Positions 13,462 through 20,180 of a DNA stretch of 39,743 nucleotides are shown piece by piece. The stretch is from Elusimicrobiota bacterium (GTDB lineage: Bacteria; Elusimicrobiota; Elusimicrobia; UBA1565; UBA9628), in contig JAPLKL010000042.1 in the NCBI GenBank assembly GCA_026388095.1, positions 1-39,743 of the forward strand, written 5' to 3'. The position numbers and the translations under genes were made by a program. A model generated the notes under the pieces. The model was given only the letters and a program-made list of their open reading frames with translations, ran no database searches and was not told the DNA's origin. The first letter of the stretch is position 1; each line of letters starts with the position of its first letter.

Positions 13462-13803
13462 ATGGACCAGACACAACGCGCCGTCGTCTTTTGCAAAGAC
13501 AAACGGGCTGGACTGCTAACCAAGAAGGTCGAGGGCTATGAATTCAGCTATGACGCCTCATACCTGTCCGACCCTCTCGCAGTGCCGATCAGCCTAGCGA
13601 TGCCGTTGCGCGCGGAGAAATATGAGTCGCAAGCGCTCTTCCCATTTTTCGACGGCCTGCTGCCAGAGGGCTGGCTCCTCGACCTCACGTGCGCCGCAGC
13701 CAAGATCGACAAGGACGACAAGTTCCGCCTCTTGTTGCAGACGGGGCAAGACCCGGTCGGAGCCGTCAGCGTCCGCCCGTTGGAGGATGAACGGCATGGC
13801 TAG
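13462..13803 (+). CDS. hipS: HipS: separate N-subdomain-1 of HipA, likely antitoxin
   Basis: A 113-residue protein matching the N-terminal subdomain of HipA (VFCKDKRAGLLTKK, FSYDASYLSDPLAVPISLAM, ALFPFFDGLLPEGWLLDL, LLLQTGQDPVGAVSV). In ordinary HipA this is part of the kinase; here it is its own gene, as in HipBST, where HipS neutralises the kinase. It begins 3 bp after hipB, and its last 8 bases overlap the HipT start, so synthesis of the two is probably coupled. Family membership is clear; the antitoxin role is by analogy with the described HipBST system of enteropathogenic E. coli. Confidence 0.82.
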   Translation: MDQTQRAVVFCKDKRAGLLTKKVEGYEFSYDASYLSDPLAVPISLAMPLRAEKYESQALFPFFDGLLPEGWLLDLTCAAAKIDKDDKFRLLLQTGQDPVGAVSVRPLEDERHG

Positions 13804-14761
13804 CTGCCTCTGTTGCACGAAGCCCATCGCTGAGGAGGGACGCTACCACCCACGCTGCCTCAAGGAGCTCTTCGGTTCGACGCGTGTTCCGGCCATCCCC
13901 TTCGGCTTGGCGGACCTGCCGGCCCAAGTCCTTAAGACCGGGGCGCGCATGTCGATTTCAGGCGTGCAGATCAAGGCCTCGGTCCGGCTCAATCCCGAGA
14001 AATTCCAACTTGAAGTCGTCGCGGCCGGCGGGACTTATGTCCTCAAGCCGGAACCTCAGCAGTTCCCAGCGCTTCCGCAGAACGAGAACCTCTGCATGAG
14101 CATGGCCGCTGATTTGGGCCTGCCCGTCCCTGCGCATGGCCTTTTCCCGATGGCCGACGGCGGGCTCTGCTACCTCGTCGCCAGGTTCGACCGGGTCGGT
14201 GATGAAAGACTGCAAAACGAGACGCTGTTCCAGATCCTCCAGGCGACCGAGAAATACGAGGGCTCGCTTGAGCGGATCGGCAAGGCGATCCGGACACACG
14301 CAGCCAACATCGGGCTCGACACGATAGACTTTTTTGAGCGTGTGCTGTTCTGCTTCCTGACCGGCAACGGCGACATGCATCTGAAGAACTGGGCCCTGCT
14401 CATCCGCGACAAAAAGGTCGGGCTTGCGCCCTGCTACGACCTGATCTGCTCAAAGGTCTATCTCCCCAGCGAGACTGATTCCGCGCTGACGCTCGGCGGC
14501 AAGAACGACAAGCTCAAGCGGTCGGACTTCGAGGCTATGGCCGCCTACCTCCAGATCGATTCAAAGGCGGCGGGCGACATCTTCGAGAAGTTTTGCCGCG
14601 CGCAGGAGCAGATGAGGGAGGCGGTCGGCAGGGCCGAGCTGCCTTTCCACCTGAAGCAGAAGTTGGACGACGTCATCAAGGCGCGCTACAAGCGGCTCTA
14701 CGGGGGACCAGCGGCCATCTCAGTCGACGTTCCTCCGGCTGATGAGTCCCACTCCGCCTAG
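13796..14761 (+). CDS. hipT: HipT-like serine/threonine kinase toxin
   Basis: A 321-residue HipA-type kinase lacking N-subdomain 1. Visible: an N-terminal zinc-knuckle-like stretch (CLCC, residues 4-7, then H18 and C21); a Gly-rich loop with the SIS motif (SISGVQIK, 53-60), the phospho-regulated sequence of HipT; a probable ATP-binding Lys in YVLKP (84); catalytic NGDMHLKN (191-198, Asp193); and APCYD (Asp215, metal binding). HipT of E. coli phosphorylates TrpS; the substrate here is unknown. The ATG at 13796 has GGAGG 9 nt upstream and overlaps hipS by 8 bp. The last ~13 codons (SVDVPPADESHSA) and the stop come from repeat copy D, so the native C-terminus was probably replaced by the repeat insertion. 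Confidence 0.85.
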   Translation: MASCLCCTKPIAEEGRYHPRCLKELFGSTRVPAIPFGLADLPAQVLKTGARMSISGVQIKASVRLNPEKFQLEVVAAGGTYVLKPEPQQFPALPQNENLCMSMAADLGLPVPAHGLFPMADGGLCYLVARFDRVGDERLQNETLFQILQATEKYEGSLERIGKAIRTHAANIGLDTIDFFERVLFCFLTGNGDMHLKNWALLIRDKKVGLAPCYDLICSKVYLPSETDSALTLGGKNDKLKRSDFEAMAAYLQIDSKAAGDIFEKFCRAQEQMREAVGRAELPFHLKQKLDDVIKARYKRLYGGPAAISVDVPPADESHSA

Positions 14762-14819
14762 CCACGGCTCTGCCTCGGCGTCTCTCTCCTGAAGTGCCCC
14801 GCCCGATACTGCCCCCGCG
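14721..14819 (+). repeat. dispersed repeat copy D, fused to the hipT 3' end
   Basis: Nearly identical to copies A-C over 99 bp, in the same orientation. It encodes the last 13 residues and the stop codon of HipT, and marks the right edge of the 10-kb accessory region that begins at copy A. Positions 14820-14938 hold only a short GC-rich hairpin-like stretch and the ribosome binding site of the next gene. Confidence 0.8.
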
Positions 14820-14938
14820 TAAGCCTTAAGCCCCGCTCGCGGGTAGGCCCTAATCCATGCCCATGTTGGCCCTTTGGGCTCATCCTGCCTGAGCCGGGTT
14901 TGCGGTATCATGGGCTCCTGATGCCTCAGGAGAAATCT

Positions 14939-16348
14939 ATGCGAACCTTGCGCACGGCTCTGGCAGCGACCATCTTCCTCCTTTCCCCGGGTCTCGCCGG
15001 CTACGCGGCCGCAGGCCAGGTCATCTCGTCCCAGGTCACCGGCGTCTCAGCCGTGGGCGTGCCGGGCAGCCTCCCGGTCATGACCGGCGGCTCTTTCTCC
15101 CATTCCGGCGTCTCCTTGGCTCCCGCCAGCCTCCTGGCCGCTCCCATGGCCGCGCCTGCTCCGACCGTGAAGGACGCCGGGACCGGCCTGGCGCTCCAGA
15201 CCGTTTTAGCCGCTCCTGTGCTCACCGCCGAGACCCGCGTGCTCCTGCCGCTGGCCGCTTCCGGACAGACCGTCGAACCAGCCAAGACCCAAGCCGTGCC
15301 GACCGCCATGGCCGCCCTCAGGCAGGGCGCTCCGGCCGAGACCTCCAAGACCGAAGCCGTGGAGGTCTCCGCTCAGCGCATGGGCGGCCTCATGGACGGC
15401 ATGACGCCCAAACGCGCCGATGACTCGGCGCCGGTGGCGGCCGGGCAGGCTCTCTTGAGCCAGGCGGCCCCTTTGGCGAAGGCCCAGGCCGCAGCTCCGG
15501 ACGCCAAGCCTTCTTTGCCCTCTCCCGAGCGCAGCGCCGCCCGGCGCGCGCTGGCCGTCAAGCTTTTGGTCACCGCCGTGGTCGCCGGGCTCGTCCTGCT
15601 GATGCCCGTCGCGGCCCTGGCCGCCGGAGTCCCGGGCGTCGGGGCGCTGTCCTTCGCCACGGCCATGGGCTACATGAACCCGACGGCCAGCGTGGTGGCC
15701 GCGGTCGTGGGCTCGGTCTACGGCGCTATAGCCGCGAAGGGCAAGGACGGCAAGGGCGCGAGCACCGGGGAAGTGTTCGGCTCGGTGCTGCGCTACGGCA
15801 TCCTGGCGGGAGCCGGGGTCTACGCCTGCATGGACATCGCGTCCTTGGTCTTCCTGGGCACGCGCGGCATCATCAGCCCCCTGCCCACCGCGCTGGCCAC
15901 CGCGGCCTTGGGCCAGGGCGCCTTCCAGGGCAAGTTCAAGGAGGCCGAGACCTCCTCGGCGGACCGCATCATGGCCGTGTTCCCGGCCGTGGCCGCGGCC
16001 TTGGGCCTGAGCATCGTGGAAAAGGCCCTGCCCGGGGCGAGCCTGCTCTACACCTTGGGCGTCAAGGCCATGATGCTGACCGGCACGGCCAGCGCGCTCT
16101 TCGCCGCGGTCTACGACCCGGCCAAGTCTCCGGCCGACGGCCCGGACCGCATGGCGCGCGGCTACGTGCTGCAGGCGCTCATGACCGGCCTGGCTTTGGC
16201 CGTAGGCAACCCGTATCTCACCGCGCTGTTCGCGGCCCTGGCGGTCTGGGGCTTCGCTGACGTGGCCTGGGCGTCCAGCCGCACCATCGGGAAGTTCGTG
16301 CTGGACCTGTACCACAAGTACTTCCCGCCCGCGCCGAAGAAGAGCTAG
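14939..16348 (+). CDS. membrane protein with signal peptide and Ala/Pro-rich exported segment
   Basis: A 469-residue protein. Residues 1-26 are a signal sequence (ending GYAAAG), residues 27-200 an Ala/Val/Pro/Thr-rich low-complexity region, and residues 205-469 carry about seven or eight hydrophobic segments (LLVTAVVAGLVLLMPVAALA, ASVVAAVVGSVYGAIAA, YGILAGAGVYACMDIASLVF, the last being FVLDLYHKYFPP). I do not recognise a family; the segment pattern could be a transporter-like or scaffold membrane domain. The ATG at 14939 is supported by AGGAG 6 nt upstream and the start of the signal peptide. The same style of secreted N-terminus occurs in the 503-residue deaminase-like protein. It ends 3 bp before the convergent small exported protein. 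Confidence 0.7.
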   Translation: MRTLRTALAATIFLLSPGLAGYAAAGQVISSQVTGVSAVGVPGSLPVMTGGSFSHSGVSLAPASLLAAPMAAPAPTVKDAGTGLALQTVLAAPVLTAETRVLLPLAASGQTVEPAKTQAVPTAMAALRQGAPAETSKTEAVEVSAQRMGGLMDGMTPKRADDSAPVAAGQALLSQAAPLAKAQAAAPDAKPSLPSPERSAARRALAVKLLVTAVVAGLVLLMPVAALAAGVPGVGALSFATAMGYMNPTASVVAAVVGSVYGAIAAKGKDGKGASTGEVFGSVLRYGILAGAGVYACMDIASLVFLGTRGIISPLPTALATAALGQGAFQGKFKEAETSSADRIMAVFPAVAAALGLSIVEKALPGASLLYTLGVKAMMLTGTASALFAAVYDPAKSPADGPDRMARGYVLQALMTGLALAVGNPYLTALFAALAVWGFADVAWASSRTIGKFVLDLYHKYFPPAPKKS

Positions 16349-16351
16349 GTC

Positions 16352-16849
16352 TTAGCCTTGCGCTGAGGGCAGGACCAAAGCGGCGCTGCGTCCGCCCCGC
16401 TGGACCTCTTCCGTGGAAACCGGCCCCTGCCGCTGGAAGCTCCACACCGCGTAGTACTTCCCGCCGGGGCGCAGCTTGTGCTGGACGTCCTTGAACGTGA
16501 ACTCGTAGAACGGACCGACCGGCTGGGCGATGTCGATGTCGAAGATGACCGGGTCGGGGCGCAGGCCGCGGTCTTCCTTGACCGCGATGATGAGCCGCGT
16601 CGCGCCGCCGGTATACTTGCTCGCCCGCTGGTCCTGGAAGGCCAAGGTCACGCCATCGGCCTCTTCACGGAACATGACCAGCTCCAGACCCGCGGGCGCG
16701 GGTGCGGGGGGGAGGCCGTCCATGACCGCGCGCATGTCGATGCCGCGGTCGAAGTCCTGCCCGGACGGCGGCTGGGCCGACGACGGGGCGGCCAGCAGTG
16801 CGGCGATGGCGGCTGAGCATACGGCGGCGGCTCTCCCGAGCTTTTTCAT
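16352..16849 (-). CDS. small exported beta-rich protein downstream of R2
   Basis: A 165-residue protein: signal peptide (ends APSSAQ, about residue 27), then beta-rich sequence (GLELVMFREEADGVTLAFQD, LIIAVKEDRGLRPDPVIFDI, YEFTFKDVQHKLRPGGKYYA, VWSFQRQG) with the spacing of an immunoglobulin-like or fibronectin-type fold. No catalytic residues are evident and I cannot name a family. Two ATGs 6 nt apart exist; AAGGAG fits the second (16849) best. It is preceded by the R2 leader and its terminator, the same arrangement as for the M48 protease, so both should be in one regulon. It converges with the membrane protein gene (3-bp gap). Confidence 0.7.
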   Translation of the reverse strand: MKKLGRAAAVCSAAIAALLAAPSSAQPPSGQDFDRGIDMRAVMDGLPPAPAPAGLELVMFREEADGVTLAFQDQRASKYTGGATRLIIAVKEDRGLRPDPVIFDIDIAQPVGPFYEFTFKDVQHKLRPGGKYYAVWSFQRQGPVSTEEVQRGGRSAALVLPSAQG

Positions 16850-16880
16850 CCTCATCTCCTTGCGGCTTGGTCTTGGACAA

Positions 16881-16931
16881 ATAAAAGAGGGCTCCCTAGG
16901 ATCAGGACGAAATCCTGATCCTACGAAGCCC
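16881..16931 (-). terminator. intrinsic terminator inside the R2 leader
   Basis: On the minus strand a 19-position stem with one mismatch (base GGGCTTC/GGGAGCCC side, top GGATCAGGA/TCCTGATCC) followed by TCTTTTATTT. Relative to R1, several stem bases change on both arms (GCGG/CCGC to GTAG/CTAG), keeping the pairing. Confidence 0.85.
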
Positions 16932-17016
16932 GTGGGTTCATCCCGTTATGGCGGGATCGCATTTCAGCCCGGGGCCGATCCCCCGGGTCGCACGGTGAGA
17001 CTGATCCGAAAGAGCT
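16881..17016 (-). ncRNA. R2: riboswitch-like structured leader RNA, copy 2
   Basis: Second copy of the R1 leader, before the 165-residue exported protein. Shared core: CAGCTCTTT near the start, CACCGTG, hairpin CCCGGGG/CCCCGGG with loop GAUCGG, UGAAAUGCG, hairpin AUCCCG/CGGGAU with loop CCAUAA, GAACCCACGGGC and the terminator. The region before CACCGTG is shorter than in R1 and forms its own hairpin (GATCC/GGATC). CCGUG (16991-16995) pairs with CACGG (16930-16934), overlapping the terminator base at 16930-16931. The 5' arm of the first hairpin (GGGAUCG) can also pair with CGAUCCC in the next one, so alternate folds are possible. Confidence 0.65.
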
Positions 17017-17022
17017 GGGATC

Positions 17023-17028
17023 AGTGTA
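17023..17028 (-). promoter_or_regulatory. -10 box of the R2 leader
   Basis: TACACT on the minus strand, identical to the -10 box of R1 and at the same distance from the shared CAGYTCTTT. The -35 region is poor (TGGCAG at a 17-nt spacing). Confidence 0.5.
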
Positions 17029-17104
17029 GTGCGGAGGGCCCAGGACTGCCAGGGACTTCGGGCCCACGGGGCGATGGGTCCAAGGGCCTAGGGCCACCCC
17101 CAAA

Positions 17105-17169
17105 AAGCAAGCCCGTCCCCCCTCATAGGGGGGGACGGGCTGCTTCGCGTCGCTGCGCGACGCGAAGTC
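17105..17169 (-). terminator. double-hairpin terminator of fba
   Basis: On the minus strand, directly after the fba stop: first a perfect hairpin CTTCGCGTCGC-GCA-GCGACGCGAAG, then a long stem AGCCCGTCCCCCC/GGGGGGACGGGCT followed by TGCTTTTTGG. The second element is a classical intrinsic terminator, separating fba from the R2 unit downstream. Confidence 0.85.
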
Positions 17170-18168
17170 TTAACAGCGGCCGGCGGAGCCGAGGACCTTC
17201 TCGTTCTTGTCCATGTACATCTTGACCAGCGCCTCGCGGGCCGGGCCGAGGTACTTGCGCGGGTCGAACTCGCCGGGCTTCTCCGCGAAGACCTTGCGGA
17301 TCGCAGCGGTCATGACCAGGCGGCCGTCCGAGTCGATGTTGATCTTGCACACCGCGGACTTGGCGGCCTTGCGCAGCTGCTCTTCCGGTATGCCGGCGGT
17401 CCCGTCCATCTTGCCGCCGTACTTGTTGATCAGCGCGATGGATTCAGGAGGGACCGAGGAGGAGCCGTGCAGGACGATGGGGAAGCCCGGGATGCGCTTC
17501 TCGCAGGCTTCCAGGATGTCGAAGCGCAGGGGCGGCACGGACTCGCCCGGCTTGAGCTTGAACTTGTAGGCCCCGTGGCTGGTGCCGATGGAGATGGCCA
17601 GCGAGTCCACGCCGGTCTGCTTGACGAAGTCCTCCACGTCCTTGGGGTCGGTGTAGTGCGACTTCTCGGCCGAGACCTCGTCCTCGATGCCGGCCAGCAC
17701 GCCCAGCTCGCCTTCTACGGTCACGTCGCGCGGGTGCGCGTACTCCACGACCTTCTTGGTCAGGGCCACGTTCTCCGCGAAGGGCTTGGAGGAGGCGTCG
17801 ATCATGACCGAGGAGAAGCCCATGTCGATGCAGGACTTGCAGAGCTCGAAGCTGTCGCCGTGGTCGAGGTGCAGGGCCACGGGCACGGGCGCCCCCATCT
17901 CCTTCATCATCTCGATGGCGCCGCGGCCCATCCAGCGCAGCAGCGTGGCGTTGGCGTAGTCGCGCGCGCCCTTGGAGACCTGCAGGATGACCGGCGAGCG
18001 GCTCTTCTGGCAGGCGGTGATGATGGCCTGGAGCTGCTCCATGTTGTTGAAGTTGTAGGCGGGGACCGCGTAGCCTTTCTGCATCGCGTCCTTGAACATC
18101 TCCCGCGTGTTGACGAAGCCCAGCTCCTTGTAAGAGACCGTCTTGGCGTCGGCGACCATGTTGGCCAT
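17170..18168 (-). CDS. fba: class II fructose-bisphosphate aldolase
   Basis: A 332-residue zinc-dependent aldolase that interconverts fructose 1,6-bisphosphate with glyceraldehyde 3-phosphate and dihydroxyacetone phosphate in glycolysis and gluconeogenesis. Typical motifs: VPAYNFNNMEQLQAI near the N-terminus, HLDHGD (100-105; Asp102 catalytic, His103 zinc), VTVEGELGVLAGIEDEV (149-165), IGTSHGAYK (His198) and LHGSSSVP (His234), then the phosphate-binding KINIDSDGRL. Length is normal for the long class II type. The ATG at 18168 has AGGAGG 5 nt upstream. It is transcribed divergently from the SseB-like gene and ends in a strong terminator, so it is monocistronic. Confidence 0.95.
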   Translation of the reverse strand: MANMVADAKTVSYKELGFVNTREMFKDAMQKGYAVPAYNFNNMEQLQAIITACQKSRSPVILQVSKGARDYANATLLRWMGRGAIEMMKEMGAPVPVALHLDHGDSFELCKSCIDMGFSSVMIDASSKPFAENVALTKKVVEYAHPRDVTVEGELGVLAGIEDEVSAEKSHYTDPKDVEDFVKQTGVDSLAISIGTSHGAYKFKLKPGESVPPLRFDILEACEKRIPGFPIVLHGSSSVPPESIALINKYGGKMDGTAGIPEEQLRKAAKSAVCKINIDSDGRLVMTAAIRKVFAEKPGEFDPRKYLGPAREALVKMYMDKNEKVLGSAGRC

Positions 18169-18218
18169 GATTTCCTCCTGGATGACGGGGACATTCTACA
18201 ATATTGAAGCCCGCCGGC

Positions 18219-18247
18219 TTGACAACGCGTTCCCAAGAGGCTAACTT
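18219..18247 (+). promoter_or_regulatory. promoter of the SseB-like gene, leaderless arrangement
   Basis: TTGACA (18219-18224), 17-nt spacer, TAACTT (18242-18247). The GTG start codon at 18254 follows the -10 box by 6 nt, so the transcript should begin about at the start codon; no ribosome binding site is present. The same TTGACA-17-TAACTT pair occurs at 37093-37121. Confidence 0.6.
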
Positions 18248-18253
18248 GGGACT

Positions 18254-19303
18254 GTGGTGGAAACGTTGGAGGTCCTCATCCAGCAGGCCGCGGACCATCC
18301 GCGCCGTCCCCGCGGCGGCCTCTACCGGGAACTGCTGCGCTCGCAGACCTTCCTGCTCGGCGTGGACGAGCCGCTGCCGGAGGGCTCCGAGGTGAAGGTG
18401 AGCCGCAAGGCCCAGGACTTCGCGGCCTGGGCCGACCGCGATCCGGAGCTGGGCGGGGTCTGGGTCCCGCTCTTCCCGGCCCGGGACGACGTGGGCGAGT
18501 TCGTGCGCGCGCGCCGCCTGCGCGCGCCCCGGGGCAAGGATTTCGTCTGGATGGAGCACCAGCCCGGAGAGGTCTTCCGCCTCCTGCGCGGGGTGCGCTA
18601 CTTCGCGGGCCTGCGGCTCACCCTCGAGACGGACACCCAGGTGCCGGTCCCCTGGACGCTGGTGCGCTCGCTCTGCGCGGGCCGCGTCCCGGACGACGCC
18701 CCCGAGCTCTACGAGCTTCCAGTGGCGCGCCTCGCCATCCCGGAAGGGGTGCGCATCGCCTACGGCCGCGTGGACCTGGGCGGCCGGGAAGGCGAGGGCA
18801 AGCTCCTCTGCCTGCCGGCCGCCGGGCACTTCGCGGCCGAGGACTTGCGCAAGCTCGTGCGGCTCGACCTGGGCCGCAACGGGGTGGTCTGGATGGTGTG
18901 CCGCCATTTCCTGCAGGTCCTGCGCTACGTGCAGAGCTTGGGGGGGGGAGCCGGCGGCCACCTTCAGGACATCCTGCGCTCTTTGATCGGCTTCGAGATG
19001 TACGGGGAGGCTGAGTCCCTCTGCGACTGGCTCGCGCGCAAGGGCGACGAGACCTTCGCCTGGGTGTGCCAGGCCGCCATCCTCGGCAAGACCGGCAGGG
19101 TGCGCGAATGCGCGGAATTCTGCCGCAAGGCCGCGGCCAAGTACCCGGCGGAGGTCTCCTTCCGCGTCAACGGCGCGCGGGCCCTCGCCGCCTCGGGCCA
19201 GACCGAGGAAGCCCGGACAATGGCGGCCGAAGGGCTCAAGGACTTCCCCGGCAACGGGGCGCTGGCGGCTTTGCTCAAGGAACTGGAGGAACGCAATGAA
19301 TAG
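18254..19303 (+). CDS. SseB-like N-terminal domain fused to TPR-like repeats
   Basis: A 349-residue cytoplasmic protein. The N-terminal part (about 15-250; LYRELLRSQTFLLGVDEP, GGVWVPLFPARDDV, FVWMEHQPGEVFRLLRG, RIAYGRVDLGG) resembles SseB-family domains, which appear as paired copies in other bacteria. The C-terminus (about 255-349; YGEAESLCDWLARKG, AWVCQAAILGKTGRVRECAE, VNGARALAASGQTEEARTMA) is a short TPR-like array. The function of stand-alone SseB proteins is poorly defined. The GTG at 18254 is preferred because it follows the promoter by 6 nt. The LPP20-like gene overlaps its 3' end by 8 bp, so the two are one operon. Confidence 0.6.
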   Translation: MVETLEVLIQQAADHPRRPRGGLYRELLRSQTFLLGVDEPLPEGSEVKVSRKAQDFAAWADRDPELGGVWVPLFPARDDVGEFVRARRLRAPRGKDFVWMEHQPGEVFRLLRGVRYFAGLRLTLETDTQVPVPWTLVRSLCAGRVPDDAPELYELPVARLAIPEGVRIAYGRVDLGGREGEGKLLCLPAAGHFAAEDLRKLVRLDLGRNGVVWMVCRHFLQVLRYVQSLGGGAGGHLQDILRSLIGFEMYGEAESLCDWLARKGDETFAWVCQAAILGKTGRVRECAEFCRKAAAKYPAEVSFRVNGARALAASGQTEEARTMAAEGLKDFPGNGALAALLKELEERNE

Positions 19304-20111
19304 GGGACTTCCGTCGGCGGCCTGGGCCGTCCTGCTTGCGGGGCTTGCCGCCGCGCCGGCCCGCCTGTGCGCCCAGGCTCCCGCCTGGGTCAACGATCCT
19401 TGCGGCGGCATCGATTGCGCGGCGATCGTGGCCGGGGTGGGCCGGGCGGATTTCCTTCCGGAGATGCGCATCTCGAGCGCCGTGGCCTACGCGCAGGCCG
19501 TCAAGAACCTCTCCTCCTCCCTGGCGGAGACCATCTCGCTCAACGAGCGGACCTACTACAGCGATAACCGGGGGCAGTCGCTCGACAGCGCGATCAAGGA
19601 CCTGGCGGAGTCGCCGCTCGGGACCTCCCTGATGAAGATCTACGGCGGGAGCAATTCCGACACGGTCTCCGTCACGATACAGCTGCGCCCCCTTCCGGAC
19701 GGGGAGGCCAAGGTCTACGCGCAGGAATACGCGGACGCGGCCGCGCGGACCCTGTACGTCCGGCTGTTGATGGGGCGGCGCACGGTCGAGTATCTCCGCG
19801 CCGCGGGCCGCCCGGCCGCCGCCCGCGCTTGCGCCGCGCGCGGCGAAGCCGACCTTGAGAAGAGCCTGGAGGGGGGCTTCTCCCTGTATCCGGGCCGGCG
19901 CATCCGCATGTCCTCCCAGGACATCCGGGTCGGCCGCCGCAACGAGTTCACGCTGTGGGTCCAGGACGACGACTCGGGCCTGACCTGGGTCGAGCAATGG
20001 CCCGCGGGCGGGGCTGACCTGCTCCAGGGCGGGCAGCTCGCGGCGAAGTACGTCTTCGACCGGCGGCTGAAGGAATGGGCCCTGGCGCGCCGCGCGGGCG
20101 CCTCCGATTAG
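19296..20111 (+). CDS. exported LPP20-like protein
   Basis: A 271-residue protein with a signal peptide (ends LCAQAPA, about residue 28) and the N-terminal motif APAWVNDP that is typical of LPP20-type exported proteins, followed by VAGVGRADFLPEMRISSAVA (a long helix with Ala) and a strand-rich C-terminus (DTVSVTIQLRPL, YVRLLMGRRTVEYLRAA, FTLWVQDDDSGLTWVEQW). No lipobox is present. GGAGG lies 6 nt before the ATG at 19296, inside the end of the SseB-like gene. LPP20 proteins have no established enzymatic role. Confidence 0.6.
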   Translation: MNRGLPSAAWAVLLAGLAAAPARLCAQAPAWVNDPCGGIDCAAIVAGVGRADFLPEMRISSAVAYAQAVKNLSSSLAETISLNERTYYSDNRGQSLDSAIKDLAESPLGTSLMKIYGGSNSDTVSVTIQLRPLPDGEAKVYAQEYADAAARTLYVRLLMGRRTVEYLRAAGRPAAARACAARGEADLEKSLEGGFSLYPGRRIRMSSQDIRVGRRNEFTLWVQDDDSGLTWVEQWPAGGADLLQGGQLAAKYVFDRRLKEWALARRAGASD

Positions 20112-20146
20112 CGCAGGACCCGGCCGCCGCTTCTTTTCGAAAGAGA

Positions 20147-20152
20147 TATAAT
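20147..20152 (+). promoter_or_regulatory. -10 box upstream of livK
   Basis: A perfect TATAAT preceded by the palindrome TTTCGAAA (20136-20143) and with no good -35 hexamer. Transcription would start near 20159, 22 nt before the ATG. An activator-dependent promoter is possible. Confidence 0.5.
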
Positions 20153-20180
20153 CTCCTCCCGCTTCCCAAAGGAGAACATC

